The notes under the pieces are model-generated. The model was given only the letters and a program-made list of their open reading frames with translations, did not search any database and was not told the origin of the DNA. Shown piece by piece: positions 44,232-52,635 of a stretch of DNA of 64,000 bases (within the stretch, counting starts at the first letter, position 1; every line of letters starts with the position of its first letter). The DNA is from Clostridia bacterium (GTDB lineage: Bacteria > Bacillota > Clostridia > Oscillospirales > Acutalibacteraceae): assembly GCA_017549285.1 (NCBI GenBank), contig JAFYVE010000030.1, positions 1-64,000 on the forward strand, in the 5' to 3' direction. Position numbers and translations under genes: made by a program.

Positions 44232-46247
44232 TCAGAATGTATCAAGTCTACTTGAAACACGAAGAACCTTTCTTGCTTCGCCTGCAGTAAGAATACCGTT
44301 TGAATCAAAATCGTTGGCAAGAACAAACGGAGCTGATACAGTAGTTATCTTCGCAGAAACCTGAAGGATTATTCTTGCATCGGCGGCAGTTACTTTACCA
44401 TCACCGTTTGCATCACCTTTCATAACAACACATACGAGGTCAACAGGTTCATTCTGCTGAGTTTCTTCACTGTATTTTACAAGAACAATAAAACTACCTG
44501 TACCTATAAATTGGTCACCCGATAATTGTTCCTGTTTGGCATTTGTGACAACCATATGACTTGAATACTCAAATTGAGCAAGAACATCATTTACTGTTGT
44601 TTCAGGCTGTACACCATAAAGGCATTTAGTATCGGAATTAATTACGAATGACGTATCAGATGTAAGAGTAATTGAGTTTACATCATCAGGCAAAACCTGC
44701 TCAAGAGGAGGGATAGTTTCAGTAAAGTATTCGTCACATACTGTACATTTACCTTTTTTTTCTCCTGCAGAAACTCCTGTAGGATCTTTGAGAACTTCCC
44801 ATTCATCTGCTTTATGCCCAAGAGGATCTGTCAATGAAATGCCGACATATTCACATACTGAACAGGTTCTTTTGCGCTTACCGTTAGTATCACAATCAGG
44901 CTCTGTTTCTGTAATCCATCCTTCTGAATCTGTAGTGTCATCAATTATCCATTTATGACCGAGTGGGTCGATTTTTATTGTTTCATTGAGATTACAATTA
45001 ACACATTGACGAACACTTTCACCGTGATTGACACAATCCGGTTCAGAAACAACTTCGATGCTATCCCATTTATGACCGAAAGAAATTTTCACATCATCTT
45101 CCGTAACACCGCATTTAGTACAGATTCGTCTACTGATACCATCTGAATAACATGTCAACGGACTGATTTCAATCCAGTTTCCCCAGATATGACCTATTTC
45201 AGGTATATTTCTGGTTCTGACATCGTTACACATATAACATCTGCTGATTTCAATACCACCAACAATACAGTCAGGACTTTTTGAAACAACCCAATCTGAA
45301 TAAATATGAATACATTTATCAATTATAAATGTTTTAAGATTATTTTTATTTGCCCAATCCTCTGCTTCGGAGTCAGAATAACAATATACTATAAAATCGG
45401 AAACAGGTTGATTATTAACATAACCGAAAGAATTTATACGGATTTTTATTATTGAAGACGGAAGTGAAAGATATTTTAAATTCATACAATCACTGAAAGC
45501 ATAATTACCGATATAATACATACTATCAGGAATAATGACAGAAGATACTACACTATTTTTAAATGCAGAATCAGCAACAGTTCTCATACCGTCAGGAATA
45601 ACAACTGAGTAATCAGTTCCAGTATATGAATATACAACAGTATCTACACATATAAGTCCTTCCGGCTGTGAATTAAGCCACGCAGTACCTTCAAACACCT
45701 GTTCACCCATTATCTGAACGGGTTGCATAAACCTGATATTTTCAAGAGAAGTACAGTTTCTGAAAGCCCTATATCGGATCTCAGTTGACGGAATATTAAT
45801 TTCTTTAAGTGAAGTGCATCCTTCAAAAGCACAATGACCGATTACTGTATGAGCAGAATGGATTTTGATTTCTTTAAGAGAAACGCATCCCGCAAAAGCA
45901 TATTCAGAAATGATTGAAACAGTTGAAGGTACTTCAATACTTTCCAGAGAAGAACAGTTTTTAAAAGCATCAGGACCGATTAATTTCAATGTATCGGGTA
46001 ACTGAACTGATTTTATAAAAGATTTACCAGCAAATGAATTACTTGCAATCTGAGTTACAAATCTACCATTAAGTGAATCAGGAATAACAATTGAAGATTC
46101 ATTACCGGTATAACCTGTTATTTTGATATCATCACCTATGATATCATATTTAAACTTACTGTTATCAGCTGCAAATGCAGGAATGCAGATGCAAAACAAC
46201 ATAGCAATAACGATTAAAAATGAAATCAATCGTTTTGTTCCTTTCAT
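44232..46247 (-). CDS. Secreted BspA-type leucine-rich-repeat protein with C-terminal dockerin
   Basis: 671 residues. A signal peptide (about 1-27, ending AFAA) is followed by LRR_5/BspA repeats to about 300 (for example SVQLPDTLKLIGPDAFKNC, SLESIEVPSTVSIISEYAF). Residues about 313-520 contain at least five repeats of roughly 40 residues, each with P-x-C...G...R-x-C-x-x-C and a LGHxW-like boundary, a possible metal-binding array. After a spacer domain, residues about 608-671 form a type I dockerin with two Ca2+ loops, DANGDGKVTAAD and DFDSNGILTAGE. This implies docking on a cohesin scaffold or cell-surface complex. GGAG precedes the start. It follows metY by 24 bases with no terminator between. 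Confidence 0.9.
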   Translation of the reverse strand: MKGTKRLISFLIVIAMLFCICIPAFAADNSKFKYDIIGDDIKITGYTGNESSIVIPDSLNGRFVTQIASNSFAGKSFIKSVQLPDTLKLIGPDAFKNCSSLESIEVPSTVSIISEYAFAGCVSLKEIKIHSAHTVIGHCAFEGCTSLKEINIPSTEIRYRAFRNCTSLENIRFMQPVQIMGEQVFEGTAWLNSQPEGLICVDTVVYSYTGTDYSVVIPDGMRTVADSAFKNSVVSSVIIPDSMYYIGNYAFSDCMNLKYLSLPSSIIKIRINSFGYVNNQPVSDFIVYCYSDSEAEDWANKNNLKTFIIDKCIHIYSDWVVSKSPDCIVGGIEISRCYMCNDVRTRNIPEIGHIWGNWIEISPLTCYSDGISRRICTKCGVTEDDVKISFGHKWDSIEVVSEPDCVNHGESVRQCVNCNLNETIKIDPLGHKWIIDDTTDSEGWITETEPDCDTNGKRKRTCSVCEYVGISLTDPLGHKADEWEVLKDPTGVSAGEKKGKCTVCDEYFTETIPPLEQVLPDDVNSITLTSDTSFVINSDTKCLYGVQPETTVNDVLAQFEYSSHMVVTNAKQEQLSGDQFIGTGSFIVLVKYSEETQQNEPVDLVCVVMKGDANGDGKVTAADARIILQVSAKITTVSAPFVLANDFDSNGILTAGEARKVLRVSSRLDTF

Positions 46248-46271
46248 AATACTTTCAACTCCAATGGTAAT

Positions 46272-47546
46272 TTAAATTTTATCAAGAGCCTGCTGGATAT
46301 CAGCAATGATATCATCAACATTTTCAATACCAACAGAAAATCTTACAAGATCAGGTGAAACACCGCATTCAACGAGTTCTTTATCACTAAGCTGACGATG
46401 TGTTGATGATGCAGGATGAAGGACACATGTTCTTGCATCTGCAACATGAGTGACAATAGCAGCAAGCTCAAGTGAATTCATAAACTTTTCAGCTGCATCT
46501 CTGCCACCTTTGACACCGAAAGAAACAACACCGCAGGTGCCGTTGGGCATATACTTCTTTGCTCTTTCATAATACTTATTTGAAGGAAGCCCGGGGTAAT
46601 TCACCCATGCAATCTTATCGTTCGATTCAAGATATTCAGCAACCTTCTGAGCATTAGCACAATGTCTTTCCATACGGAGTGCAAGTGTTTCAAGACCGAC
46701 ATTGAGATAGAAAGCATTCTGGGGTGAAGGTGTAGAACCATAATCACGCAGAAGCTGGGCTACAATCTTTGTTACATAACCGGCTTTACCGAAATCCTTC
46801 GTGTAAACAGCACCGTGATAGCTTTCATCGGGAGTTGTAAGACCGGGGAACTTATCGTTCTGCTCCCAATCAAAATTACCGCTGTCTACTACACATCCGC
46901 CGATTGTGGATGCATGACCTTCCATATATTTTGTTGTGGAATGAGTAACAATATCTGCACCGAATTCAAAGGGTCTGCAGTTGATTGGTGTGGGGAATGT
47001 ATTATCAATGATAAGAGGTACACCGTTTTCGTGTGCAACTTTTGCAAATTTTTCAATATCAAAAATATCGAGTGAGGGATTTGCAATTGTTTCACCGAAA
47101 ACAGCCTTAGTATTAGGCTTGAAAGCTGCCTGAAGTTCTTCTTCCGAACAGTTGGGGTCAACAAAAGTTACATCAATACCGATTTTTCTCATTGTAACAT
47201 TAAAAAGGTTGAATGTGCCGCCGTAAATAGTTGCTGCACTGATAAAATGGTCACCTGCGCCCATAATATTGATGAGAGCAAAGAAGTTTGCAGCCTGCCC
47301 TGATGATGTGAGAACACCTGCAACACCGCCTTCAAGAGCTGTGATTTTTGCAGCAACAGCATCACTTGTCGGGTTTGCAAGACGGGTATACATATAACCG
47401 GGTTCAAGGTCAAAAAGTTTTGCCATATCAGCGCTTGTATCATATTTGAAAGTTGTGCTCTGGCAGATGGGAAGAACTCTGGGTTCACCGCTCTTGGGTT
47501 TATATCCTGCCTGAACACACAATGTATCCAATTTATAGTTTGCCAT
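46272..47546 (-). CDS. metY: O-acetylhomoserine sulfhydrylase (aminocarboxypropyltransferase)
   Basis: PLP enzyme making homocysteine from O-acetylhomoserine and sulfide. 424 residues, the usual MetY length, longer than MetB/MetC. LCVQAGYKPKSGEPRVLPI and YMYTRLANPTSDAV are typical of the family; the PLP lysine is in VTHSTTKYMEGHASTIGG near residue 205. AAGGAG precedes the start. It lies 16 bases after an aPGAM-like gene that may phosphorylate homoserine, so the unit may handle the methionine/threonine branch. No SAM, T-box or B12 element precedes the operon. Confidence 0.94.
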   Translation of the reverse strand: MANYKLDTLCVQAGYKPKSGEPRVLPICQSTTFKYDTSADMAKLFDLEPGYMYTRLANPTSDAVAAKITALEGGVAGVLTSSGQAANFFALINIMGAGDHFISAATIYGGTFNLFNVTMRKIGIDVTFVDPNCSEEELQAAFKPNTKAVFGETIANPSLDIFDIEKFAKVAHENGVPLIIDNTFPTPINCRPFEFGADIVTHSTTKYMEGHASTIGGCVVDSGNFDWEQNDKFPGLTTPDESYHGAVYTKDFGKAGYVTKIVAQLLRDYGSTPSPQNAFYLNVGLETLALRMERHCANAQKVAEYLESNDKIAWVNYPGLPSNKYYERAKKYMPNGTCGVVSFGVKGGRDAAEKFMNSLELAAIVTHVADARTCVLHPASSTHRQLSDKELVECGVSPDLVRFSVGIENVDDIIADIQQALDKI

Positions 47547-47562
47547 TATAATTACTCCTTTT

Positions 47563-48771
47563 TTATTTTCCGAGGAAATATTTCACAAGTTCAACACCGC
47601 TGTCAAAATAAACACCTGTTGTCTTTGCAGATATTTCATTGACTGTATCAACACCCTGTTTTTCGCCATTCTTATGATAAATCATAAATGGAACGGGATC
47701 TCTTGCATGAGTCATTGTCACAAGAGGTGTGGGGTGATCGGAAAGAATCATAATCTTATAATCATCATACTTTTCAAGCTCTTCAATAACAACGGGAAGA
47801 ACTTTTTTATCAATAATTTCAATTGCCTTTACTTTATTTTCAGGCTCGTGTCTGTGACCGCATTCATCAGGAGCTTCAATGTGAATATATACAAAATCCT
47901 GTCCGTTTCTGAATTCTTCAACAGCTGTCTGTGCCTTGCCTTCAAAGTTTGTATCGATATAACCTGTTGCACCGGGGACATCAGGTGTATTCATCTTTGC
48001 ACATCCGCCTATCCCCTTAAGAAGGTCAACTGCAGAGATAATACTGCCTTTAAGACCGAATTTTTCTTCAAAAGCTTCAAGAGCGGGTTTTGTACCTTCA
48101 CCCCAGAGCCAGATTGAGTTAGCCGGACGTTTGCCCTCTGCAATTCTTCTTAAGTTTACGGGATGATTTTTGAGTAAATCATAGCTTTTTTTCATCATAG
48201 CGATGAGTTCTTTTGCATTTTCACTCTTTGAAAGATATTCACCGACCACTCTGCCTGAAATATCGTGTGGAGGAGTCATATCACCGAGGTCAGTTGTTCC
48301 GCCGTGCCATACAAGACAATGACGGTATGCAACACCGTTATAGAATTTATAAATATCGTTACCGAAATGCTCCTGAACAGTTTTTATGATTTCAGCCGCA
48401 TCTTCTGATGAGATATCACCTGCAGAATAATCAATCATTATTTTATCTTCATAATTTTCTTCATCAGAAAGTGTTACAACATTACAACGCATTGTTACAT
48501 CATCATCAGCAAGCTCAACACCAATGCTTACAGCCTCAAGAGGGCTTCTGCCGGTATAGCATTTTTCTGCATCATAACCGAGTGCGCTGAGATTAGCAAC
48601 GTCACTGCCGGGTTTGAGAGAATCAGCAACAGTCTTTACGATACCTACGGTACCTTTCTGACCAAGCTTGTCAAAATTAGGTTTGTCGGCAACTTCCATA
48701 GGAGTTTTACCATCAAGTTCGGGTACGGGATAGTCTGCCATACCATCATACAAAACAACAAGATATTTCAT
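47563..48771 (-). CDS. aPGAM-like phosphomutase family protein (phosphoglycerate mutase or proposed homoserine kinase)
   Basis: 402-residue alkaline-phosphatase-superfamily enzyme of the archaeal cofactor-independent phosphoglycerate mutase group. Metal sites are in VVLYDGMADYPVPELDG at the N-terminus, PGSDVANLSALGYD (the Ser/Thr phospho-acceptor region, about 57-70), and ILSDHPTPLVTMTHARDPVPF near 345-365. Some bacterial members are catalogued as a proposed homoserine kinase because they replace ThrB; adjacency to metY favours that reading here. GGAG abuts the ATG at 48780, leaving no spacing, so the ATG at 48771 is chosen. Confidence 0.85.
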   Translation of the reverse strand: MKYLVVLYDGMADYPVPELDGKTPMEVADKPNFDKLGQKGTVGIVKTVADSLKPGSDVANLSALGYDAEKCYTGRSPLEAVSIGVELADDDVTMRCNVVTLSDEENYEDKIMIDYSAGDISSEDAAEIIKTVQEHFGNDIYKFYNGVAYRHCLVWHGGTTDLGDMTPPHDISGRVVGEYLSKSENAKELIAMMKKSYDLLKNHPVNLRRIAEGKRPANSIWLWGEGTKPALEAFEEKFGLKGSIISAVDLLKGIGGCAKMNTPDVPGATGYIDTNFEGKAQTAVEEFRNGQDFVYIHIEAPDECGHRHEPENKVKAIEIIDKKVLPVVIEELEKYDDYKIMILSDHPTPLVTMTHARDPVPFMIYHKNGEKQGVDTVNEISAKTTGVYFDSGVELVKYFLGK

Positions 48772-48804
48772 TGTTTTCATCTCCGGATAATAATTTTACA
48801 CTTT

Positions 48805-48833
48805 ATTATATCATATCATTAATAATTAATCAA
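48805..48833 (-). promoter_or_regulatory. Sigma-A-like promoter of the aPGAM-metY operon
   Basis: TTGATT (48833-48828), 17-base spacer, perfect TATAAT (48810-48805) on the minus strand. Confidence 0.6.
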
Positions 48834-48856
48834 TAATTATAAATAATAAATTTAAT

Positions 48857-49567
48857 TTACCAATTATCAAGACCTCGACGCTGTAAAGCTCCGATAACTT
48901 TTTCTCTGAGCTGTGGATATTCTTTATTCAAAGACTTAACAAGTTCTTTTGTTTTTTCACGTTCACTTGTTTTATCCATAGGACATTTACTCTTCACAAC
49001 AGGTAAATTCCAGTGTTTAACGGCACCGGCAACCAGAGATTCGGATGCAAGTACCATAGGTCTTATGATATGAATGTTTTTTCTTGACATATAAGTAACA
49101 GGAAAGAAACTGCTGATATTACCGCCTTTAAGAAGATTCATAAAGAAAGTTTCAACAGCATCGTCCATATGATGCCCCAGTGCCACTTTATTACAGCCAT
49201 TTTCTATTGCGACATCATGAAGTATACCACGACGCATTTTAGCACATAATGAACAAGGATTGCTTTCTTTTCTGATATTGAAAATTATATCTGCAAGTTC
49301 AGTTCTTTTTATAACAAAAGGTACTCCGAGTCGATTGCAAAGCTCTTCAAGGACTGAAAAATCGGTATCTGTATTATCAAATCGCATATCAACTGTTATT
49401 GCAACAACCTCAAATTTTTTCGGGTAAAATCTGCGCATTTCAGCGAGGCCAGCAAGAAGTGCAACAGAATCTTTACCACCTGAGAGTCCGACTGCAATTC
49501 TGTCACCGTCTTCAATCATTTCATATTTTTCCATTGCCGCACGCATACGGCTCATTAGTTTCTGCAT
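48857..49567 (-). CDS. TtcA-like tRNA thiolation PP-loop ATPase
   Basis: 236 residues. The PP-loop is AVGLSGGKDSVALLAGL (about 26-42). ESNPCSLCAKMRRG (about 105-118) supplies a CxxC pair and SKCPMD a later cysteine, the three ligands expected for the [4Fe-4S] cluster of the TtcA group, and LGHHMDDAVETFFMNLL is the downstream motif. In enterics TtcA thiolates C32 of certain tRNAs; in Firmicutes related proteins may serve other thiolations. The start is preceded by TGGAATG, a weak site. It is monocistronic. Confidence 0.86.
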   Translation of the reverse strand: MQKLMSRMRAAMEKYEMIEDGDRIAVGLSGGKDSVALLAGLAEMRRFYPKKFEVVAITVDMRFDNTDTDFSVLEELCNRLGVPFVIKRTELADIIFNIRKESNPCSLCAKMRRGILHDVAIENGCNKVALGHHMDDAVETFFMNLLKGGNISSFFPVTYMSRKNIHIIRPMVLASESLVAGAVKHWNLPVVKSKCPMDKTSEREKTKELVKSLNKEYPQLREKVIGALQRRGLDNW

Positions 49568-49598
49568 AATTTCATTCCAGTCAAATTTTATATTGTTT

Positions 49599-49626
49599 AT
49601 TATACTGAATTTTTCTGTTTTGTAAA
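49599..49626 (-). promoter_or_regulatory. Sigma-A-like promoter of the ttcA-like gene
   Basis: TTTACA (49626-49621), 16-base spacer, perfect TATAAT (49604-49599) on the minus strand. Confidence 0.5.
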
Positions 49627-49692
49627 GATAAAAAAGTGATTAAAAATTTGAATTATCAAATAAATAATTAATAATGATTTTTTTATATACTA

Positions 49693-49721
49693 TTGACATA
49701 AATTTATTTGTATGATAAAAT
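49693..49721 (+). promoter_or_regulatory. Sigma-A-like promoter of the Mn-riboswitch transcript
   Basis: Perfect TTGACA (49693-49698), 17-base spacer, TAAAAT (49716-49721). Confidence 0.75.
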
Positions 49722-49737
49722 TTTAGTAAAATATACC

Positions 49738-49828
49738 CATGAGGGAGTAGTTTGCACTAATAAAGTGTTTCAGTGTCAACATACATGGCAGGCATCTGCT
49801 TGGCACGAATTAAAAAACCAGACTCGTG
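49738..49828 (+). promoter_or_regulatory. yybP-ykoY (Mn2+) riboswitch aptamer
   Basis: GAGGGAGTAG (49741-49750) and GTCAACATAC (about 49775-49784) match the two metal-binding loops of the class (GGGGAGUA and CAACAUAC). CATGAG (49738-49743) pairs with CTCGTG (49823-49828) to close P1, and internal hairpins CACT/AGTG and GCAG/CTGC are visible. Rfam RF00080 members sense Mn2+ and control exporters including P-type ATPases. Confidence 0.88.
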
Positions 49829-49865
49829 TACAGTTACCGTCTGCGGTTTCTGTATGCGTTTTTTT
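49825..49865 (+). terminator. Mn-riboswitch expression-platform terminator
   Basis: CGTGTACAGTTACCG (49825-49839) pairs with CGGTTTCTGTATGCG (49844-49858) with two T-T mismatches and two wobbles, loop TCTG, then seven Ts. The 5' arm shares bases with the P1 3' arm, so metal binding should prevent termination and turn the ATPase on. Confidence 0.82.
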
Positions 49866-49905
49866 AAATCTGCTTACTTATGGGATTAAGAAAGGGCGAA
49901 AAAAA

Positions 49906-52599
49906 ATGAACTTTTACAGAGAAGAAGTCGAAACCGTATTAAAAGAAGTCGATTCATCATCTGCAGGTCTTACATCCGCTGAAGCTGCACAAAGACTTGA
50001 AAAAAACGGTAAAAACAAACTCAAACAAGCAGAAAAAGATTCTCTCCTCAAGAGATTTTTTGCACAGCTGACAGACCCGATGATTATCATCCTTCTTGCA
50101 GCAGCCGCAATTTCTGCAGTTCTTGCAATCGTTGAGAAAGAATTCCCCTCAGACGTTATCATCATTCTTGTAGTTGTTCTTATCAACGCAGTTCTCGGTG
50201 TTTATCAGGAAAGTAAAGCAGAAAAAGCAATTGAAGCCTTACAAGAAATGTCTGCCGCAACAACAAAAACTCTTCGTGACGGTAATGTTGTTGCCGTAAA
50301 GAGTGAAGATCTTGTTGTTGGTGATGTAATCATTCTTGATGCCGGTGATGCTATTCCTGCAGATTGCCGTATCATAGAGTGTGCAAGCATGAAAATTGAA
50401 GAAGCTGCACTTACCGGTGAATCTGTTCCTGTAACAAAGATGCTTGAAGTCATCAACGGCAAGGGTGAAGAAGCAGTACCCCTCGGTGACAGAAAGAATA
50501 TGGCATATATGGGTTCAACTCTTGTATACGGCAGAGGTAAAGCTGTTGTCGTAGCAACCGGTATGGACACAGAAATGGGTAAAATTGCAGATGCTATTGC
50601 AACTGCTGAAGAAGGCGAAACTCCCCTTCAGAAAAAACTTTCACAGCTCAGTAAGACACTTACATTCCTCGTTATAGGCATCTGTGTATTCATTTTTGGC
50701 TTCCAGCTTATCAAGACATTCCTCGGCGGCGGTGAACTCGGACTTCACACAGTTCTTGATTTCTTTATGGTTGCTGTTTCACTTGCTGTTGCAGCTATCC
50801 CTGAAGGTCTTGCCGCTGTTGTTACAATTGTTCTTTCAATGGGCGTAACAACAATGTCAAAGAAAAATGCAATTATCAGAAAGCTTACAGCTGTTGAAAC
50901 ACTCGGTTGTGCTCAGATAATCTGTTCAGATAAAACAGGTACTCTTACTCAGAATGTTATGACTGTTGTTGATTCTTTCTGCGAAGATGAAAAGAATCTT
51001 GCAACTATGATGTCGCTTTGCACTGATGTTACAGTCAACTCTGATGGTTCTGTTACAGGTGAACCCACAGAAGCAGCACTCGTTAACTTTGCAATCAAAC
51101 TCGGTCTTAACAAAAATGACCTTCAGGAAAAGATGCCCAGAGTTGCAGAAGCTCCCTTTGATTCAGGCAGAAAGATGATGTCAACACTTCATCAGACAGC
51201 AAACGGAATTGTACAGTTCACAAAGGGTGCTCCCGATATCGTAGTCAGTCTTTGCAAATACGCTCAGATGGACGGCAAAGTCGTTCCTATGAGTGATGAA
51301 ATAAAAGCAAAGATTTCAGAAGAAAACAAGAGAATGGCTGACAAGGCACTCCGTGTTCTTGCCTGTGCTATGAAAAAATATCCTGAAATCCCCGCTTCAA
51401 CAGAACCTGCTGACCTTGAAAATGAAATGGTATTCGTTGGTCTTACAGGTATGATTGACCCTGTCCGCCCTGAAGTAAAAGATGCTATTGATGAATGCAG
51501 AAGTGCCGGTATCACACCTATTATGATTACAGGTGACCATAAGGATACTGCAGTTGCAATTGCAAAAGAACTCGGAATTATCAAAGATGAAAAGAATGCT
51601 ATGACAGGCGCTGACCTTGAAAAGCTTTCTGATGAAGAATTTGACAATGTTGTTACAAACACATTTGTTTATGCACGAGTTCAGCCCGAACACAAAACAA
51701 GAATTGTTACAGCATGGAAAAAGAAGGGCTATATCACAGCAATGACAGGTGACGGTGTAAATGACGCTCCTTCAATCAAGAGTGCAGACATCGGAGTCGG
51801 TATGGGTATCACAGGTACTGACGTTACAAAGAACGTTGCAGATATGGTACTTGCAGACGATAACTTCGCAACAATCGTTTCAGCTGTCGGCGAAGGCAGA
51901 AGAATTTACGACAATATCCGTAAGGCAATTCAATTCCTTCTCGGTTCAAACCTTTCAGAAGTTCTGTCAATCTTCTTTGCAACACTTCTCGGTTTCACTA
52001 TTCTTGAAGCACCCCACCTTCTCTGGATTAACCTTGTTACTGACTGCTTCCCCGCTCTTGCACTCGGTGTTGAAAAGCCCGAAAGCAATATTATGAAAAG
52101 AAAACCCAGAAGTACAAAAGACGGTATCTTCTCTGGCGGTCTCGGCATTGATGTTCTCTATCAGGGTGCTCTTGTTACACTCCTTACAATGGCAGCTTAC
52201 TTTGTCGGTGTAAACAGTGTTAACGGTTTCAATTGGGATCTTTCAACATGGACATTCACAAACATTGCTCTCGGCACAGAAGCAGGTCATCTCGGCACTA
52301 CAATGGCATTCCTTACAATGTCAATGTGTGAAATTTTCCATTCACTCAATATGCGCTCACAGAGAGGTTCAATTTTTGCTATGGCATTCAAGGGCAGCCA
52401 TAATCTTCTCCTTTACGGTTCAATGGTTGCAACACTTATACTCACAACCCTTGTTATTGAAGTACCTTTCCTTGCTGCAGCATTCGATTTCTCACATCTC
52501 GACATTGCTCACTACGGTATCGCAATCGGTCTTGCATTCCTTATCATCCCGATTGTCGAAATCATCAAAGTTATTCAGAGAGCTACTTCAAAGAAATAA
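49906..52599 (+). CDS. P2A-type cation-transporting ATPase, probable Mn2+/Ca2+ exporter
   Basis: 897-residue P-type ATPase. The actuator loop is ALTGESVPVTK, the phosphorylation site ICSDKTGTLTQN near 342-353, the hinge MTGDGVNDAPS near 620-630, and the transport site in the fourth helix AAIPEGLAAV. The sixth helix NLVTDCFPALALG matches the Ca2+-ATPase pattern NxxTD, a group whose bacterial members export Ca2+ and/or Mn2+. A longer in-frame start at 49708 lies in the riboswitch; AAAGGG precedes the ATG at 49906. The Mn2+ riboswitch argues for manganese efflux, like lactococcal YoaB. Confidence 0.93.
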   Translation: MNFYREEVETVLKEVDSSSAGLTSAEAAQRLEKNGKNKLKQAEKDSLLKRFFAQLTDPMIIILLAAAAISAVLAIVEKEFPSDVIIILVVVLINAVLGVYQESKAEKAIEALQEMSAATTKTLRDGNVVAVKSEDLVVGDVIILDAGDAIPADCRIIECASMKIEEAALTGESVPVTKMLEVINGKGEEAVPLGDRKNMAYMGSTLVYGRGKAVVVATGMDTEMGKIADAIATAEEGETPLQKKLSQLSKTLTFLVIGICVFIFGFQLIKTFLGGGELGLHTVLDFFMVAVSLAVAAIPEGLAAVVTIVLSMGVTTMSKKNAIIRKLTAVETLGCAQIICSDKTGTLTQNVMTVVDSFCEDEKNLATMMSLCTDVTVNSDGSVTGEPTEAALVNFAIKLGLNKNDLQEKMPRVAEAPFDSGRKMMSTLHQTANGIVQFTKGAPDIVVSLCKYAQMDGKVVPMSDEIKAKISEENKRMADKALRVLACAMKKYPEIPASTEPADLENEMVFVGLTGMIDPVRPEVKDAIDECRSAGITPIMITGDHKDTAVAIAKELGIIKDEKNAMTGADLEKLSDEEFDNVVTNTFVYARVQPEHKTRIVTAWKKKGYITAMTGDGVNDAPSIKSADIGVGMGITGTDVTKNVADMVLADDNFATIVSAVGEGRRIYDNIRKAIQFLLGSNLSEVLSIFFATLLGFTILEAPHLLWINLVTDCFPALALGVEKPESNIMKRKPRSTKDGIFSGGLGIDVLYQGALVTLLTMAAYFVGVNSVNGFNWDLSTWTFTNIALGTEAGHLGTTMAFLTMSMCEIFHSLNMRSQRGSIFAMAFKGSHNLLLYGSMVATLILTTLVIEVPFLAAAFDFSHLDIAHYGIAIGLAFLIIPIVEIIKVIQRATSKK

Positions 52600-52606
52600 A
52601 AAAATC

Positions 52607-52635
52607 AAGGAGCATCTTCCGATGCTCCTTTTTTA
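52607..52635. terminator. Bidirectional terminator between ATPase and DAHP synthase
   Basis: AAGGAGCATC (52607-52616) and GATGCTCCTT (52621-52630), loop TTCC; TTTTTTA on plus and TTGATTTTTTT on minus. On the minus strand it lies just past the DAHP synthase stop. Confidence 0.92.

Noticed and set aside
46248..48856. SAM or T-box(Met) riboswitch for metY
   Set aside because: Neither the leader of the aPGAM-like gene nor the metY junction has room for, or sequence matching, these elements.
49708..49905. N-terminal extension of the P-type ATPase reading frame
   Set aside because: It lies in the Mn2+ riboswitch and terminator, contains no ribosome site and has no similarity to ATPase N-termini; the ATG at 49906 has AAAGGG.
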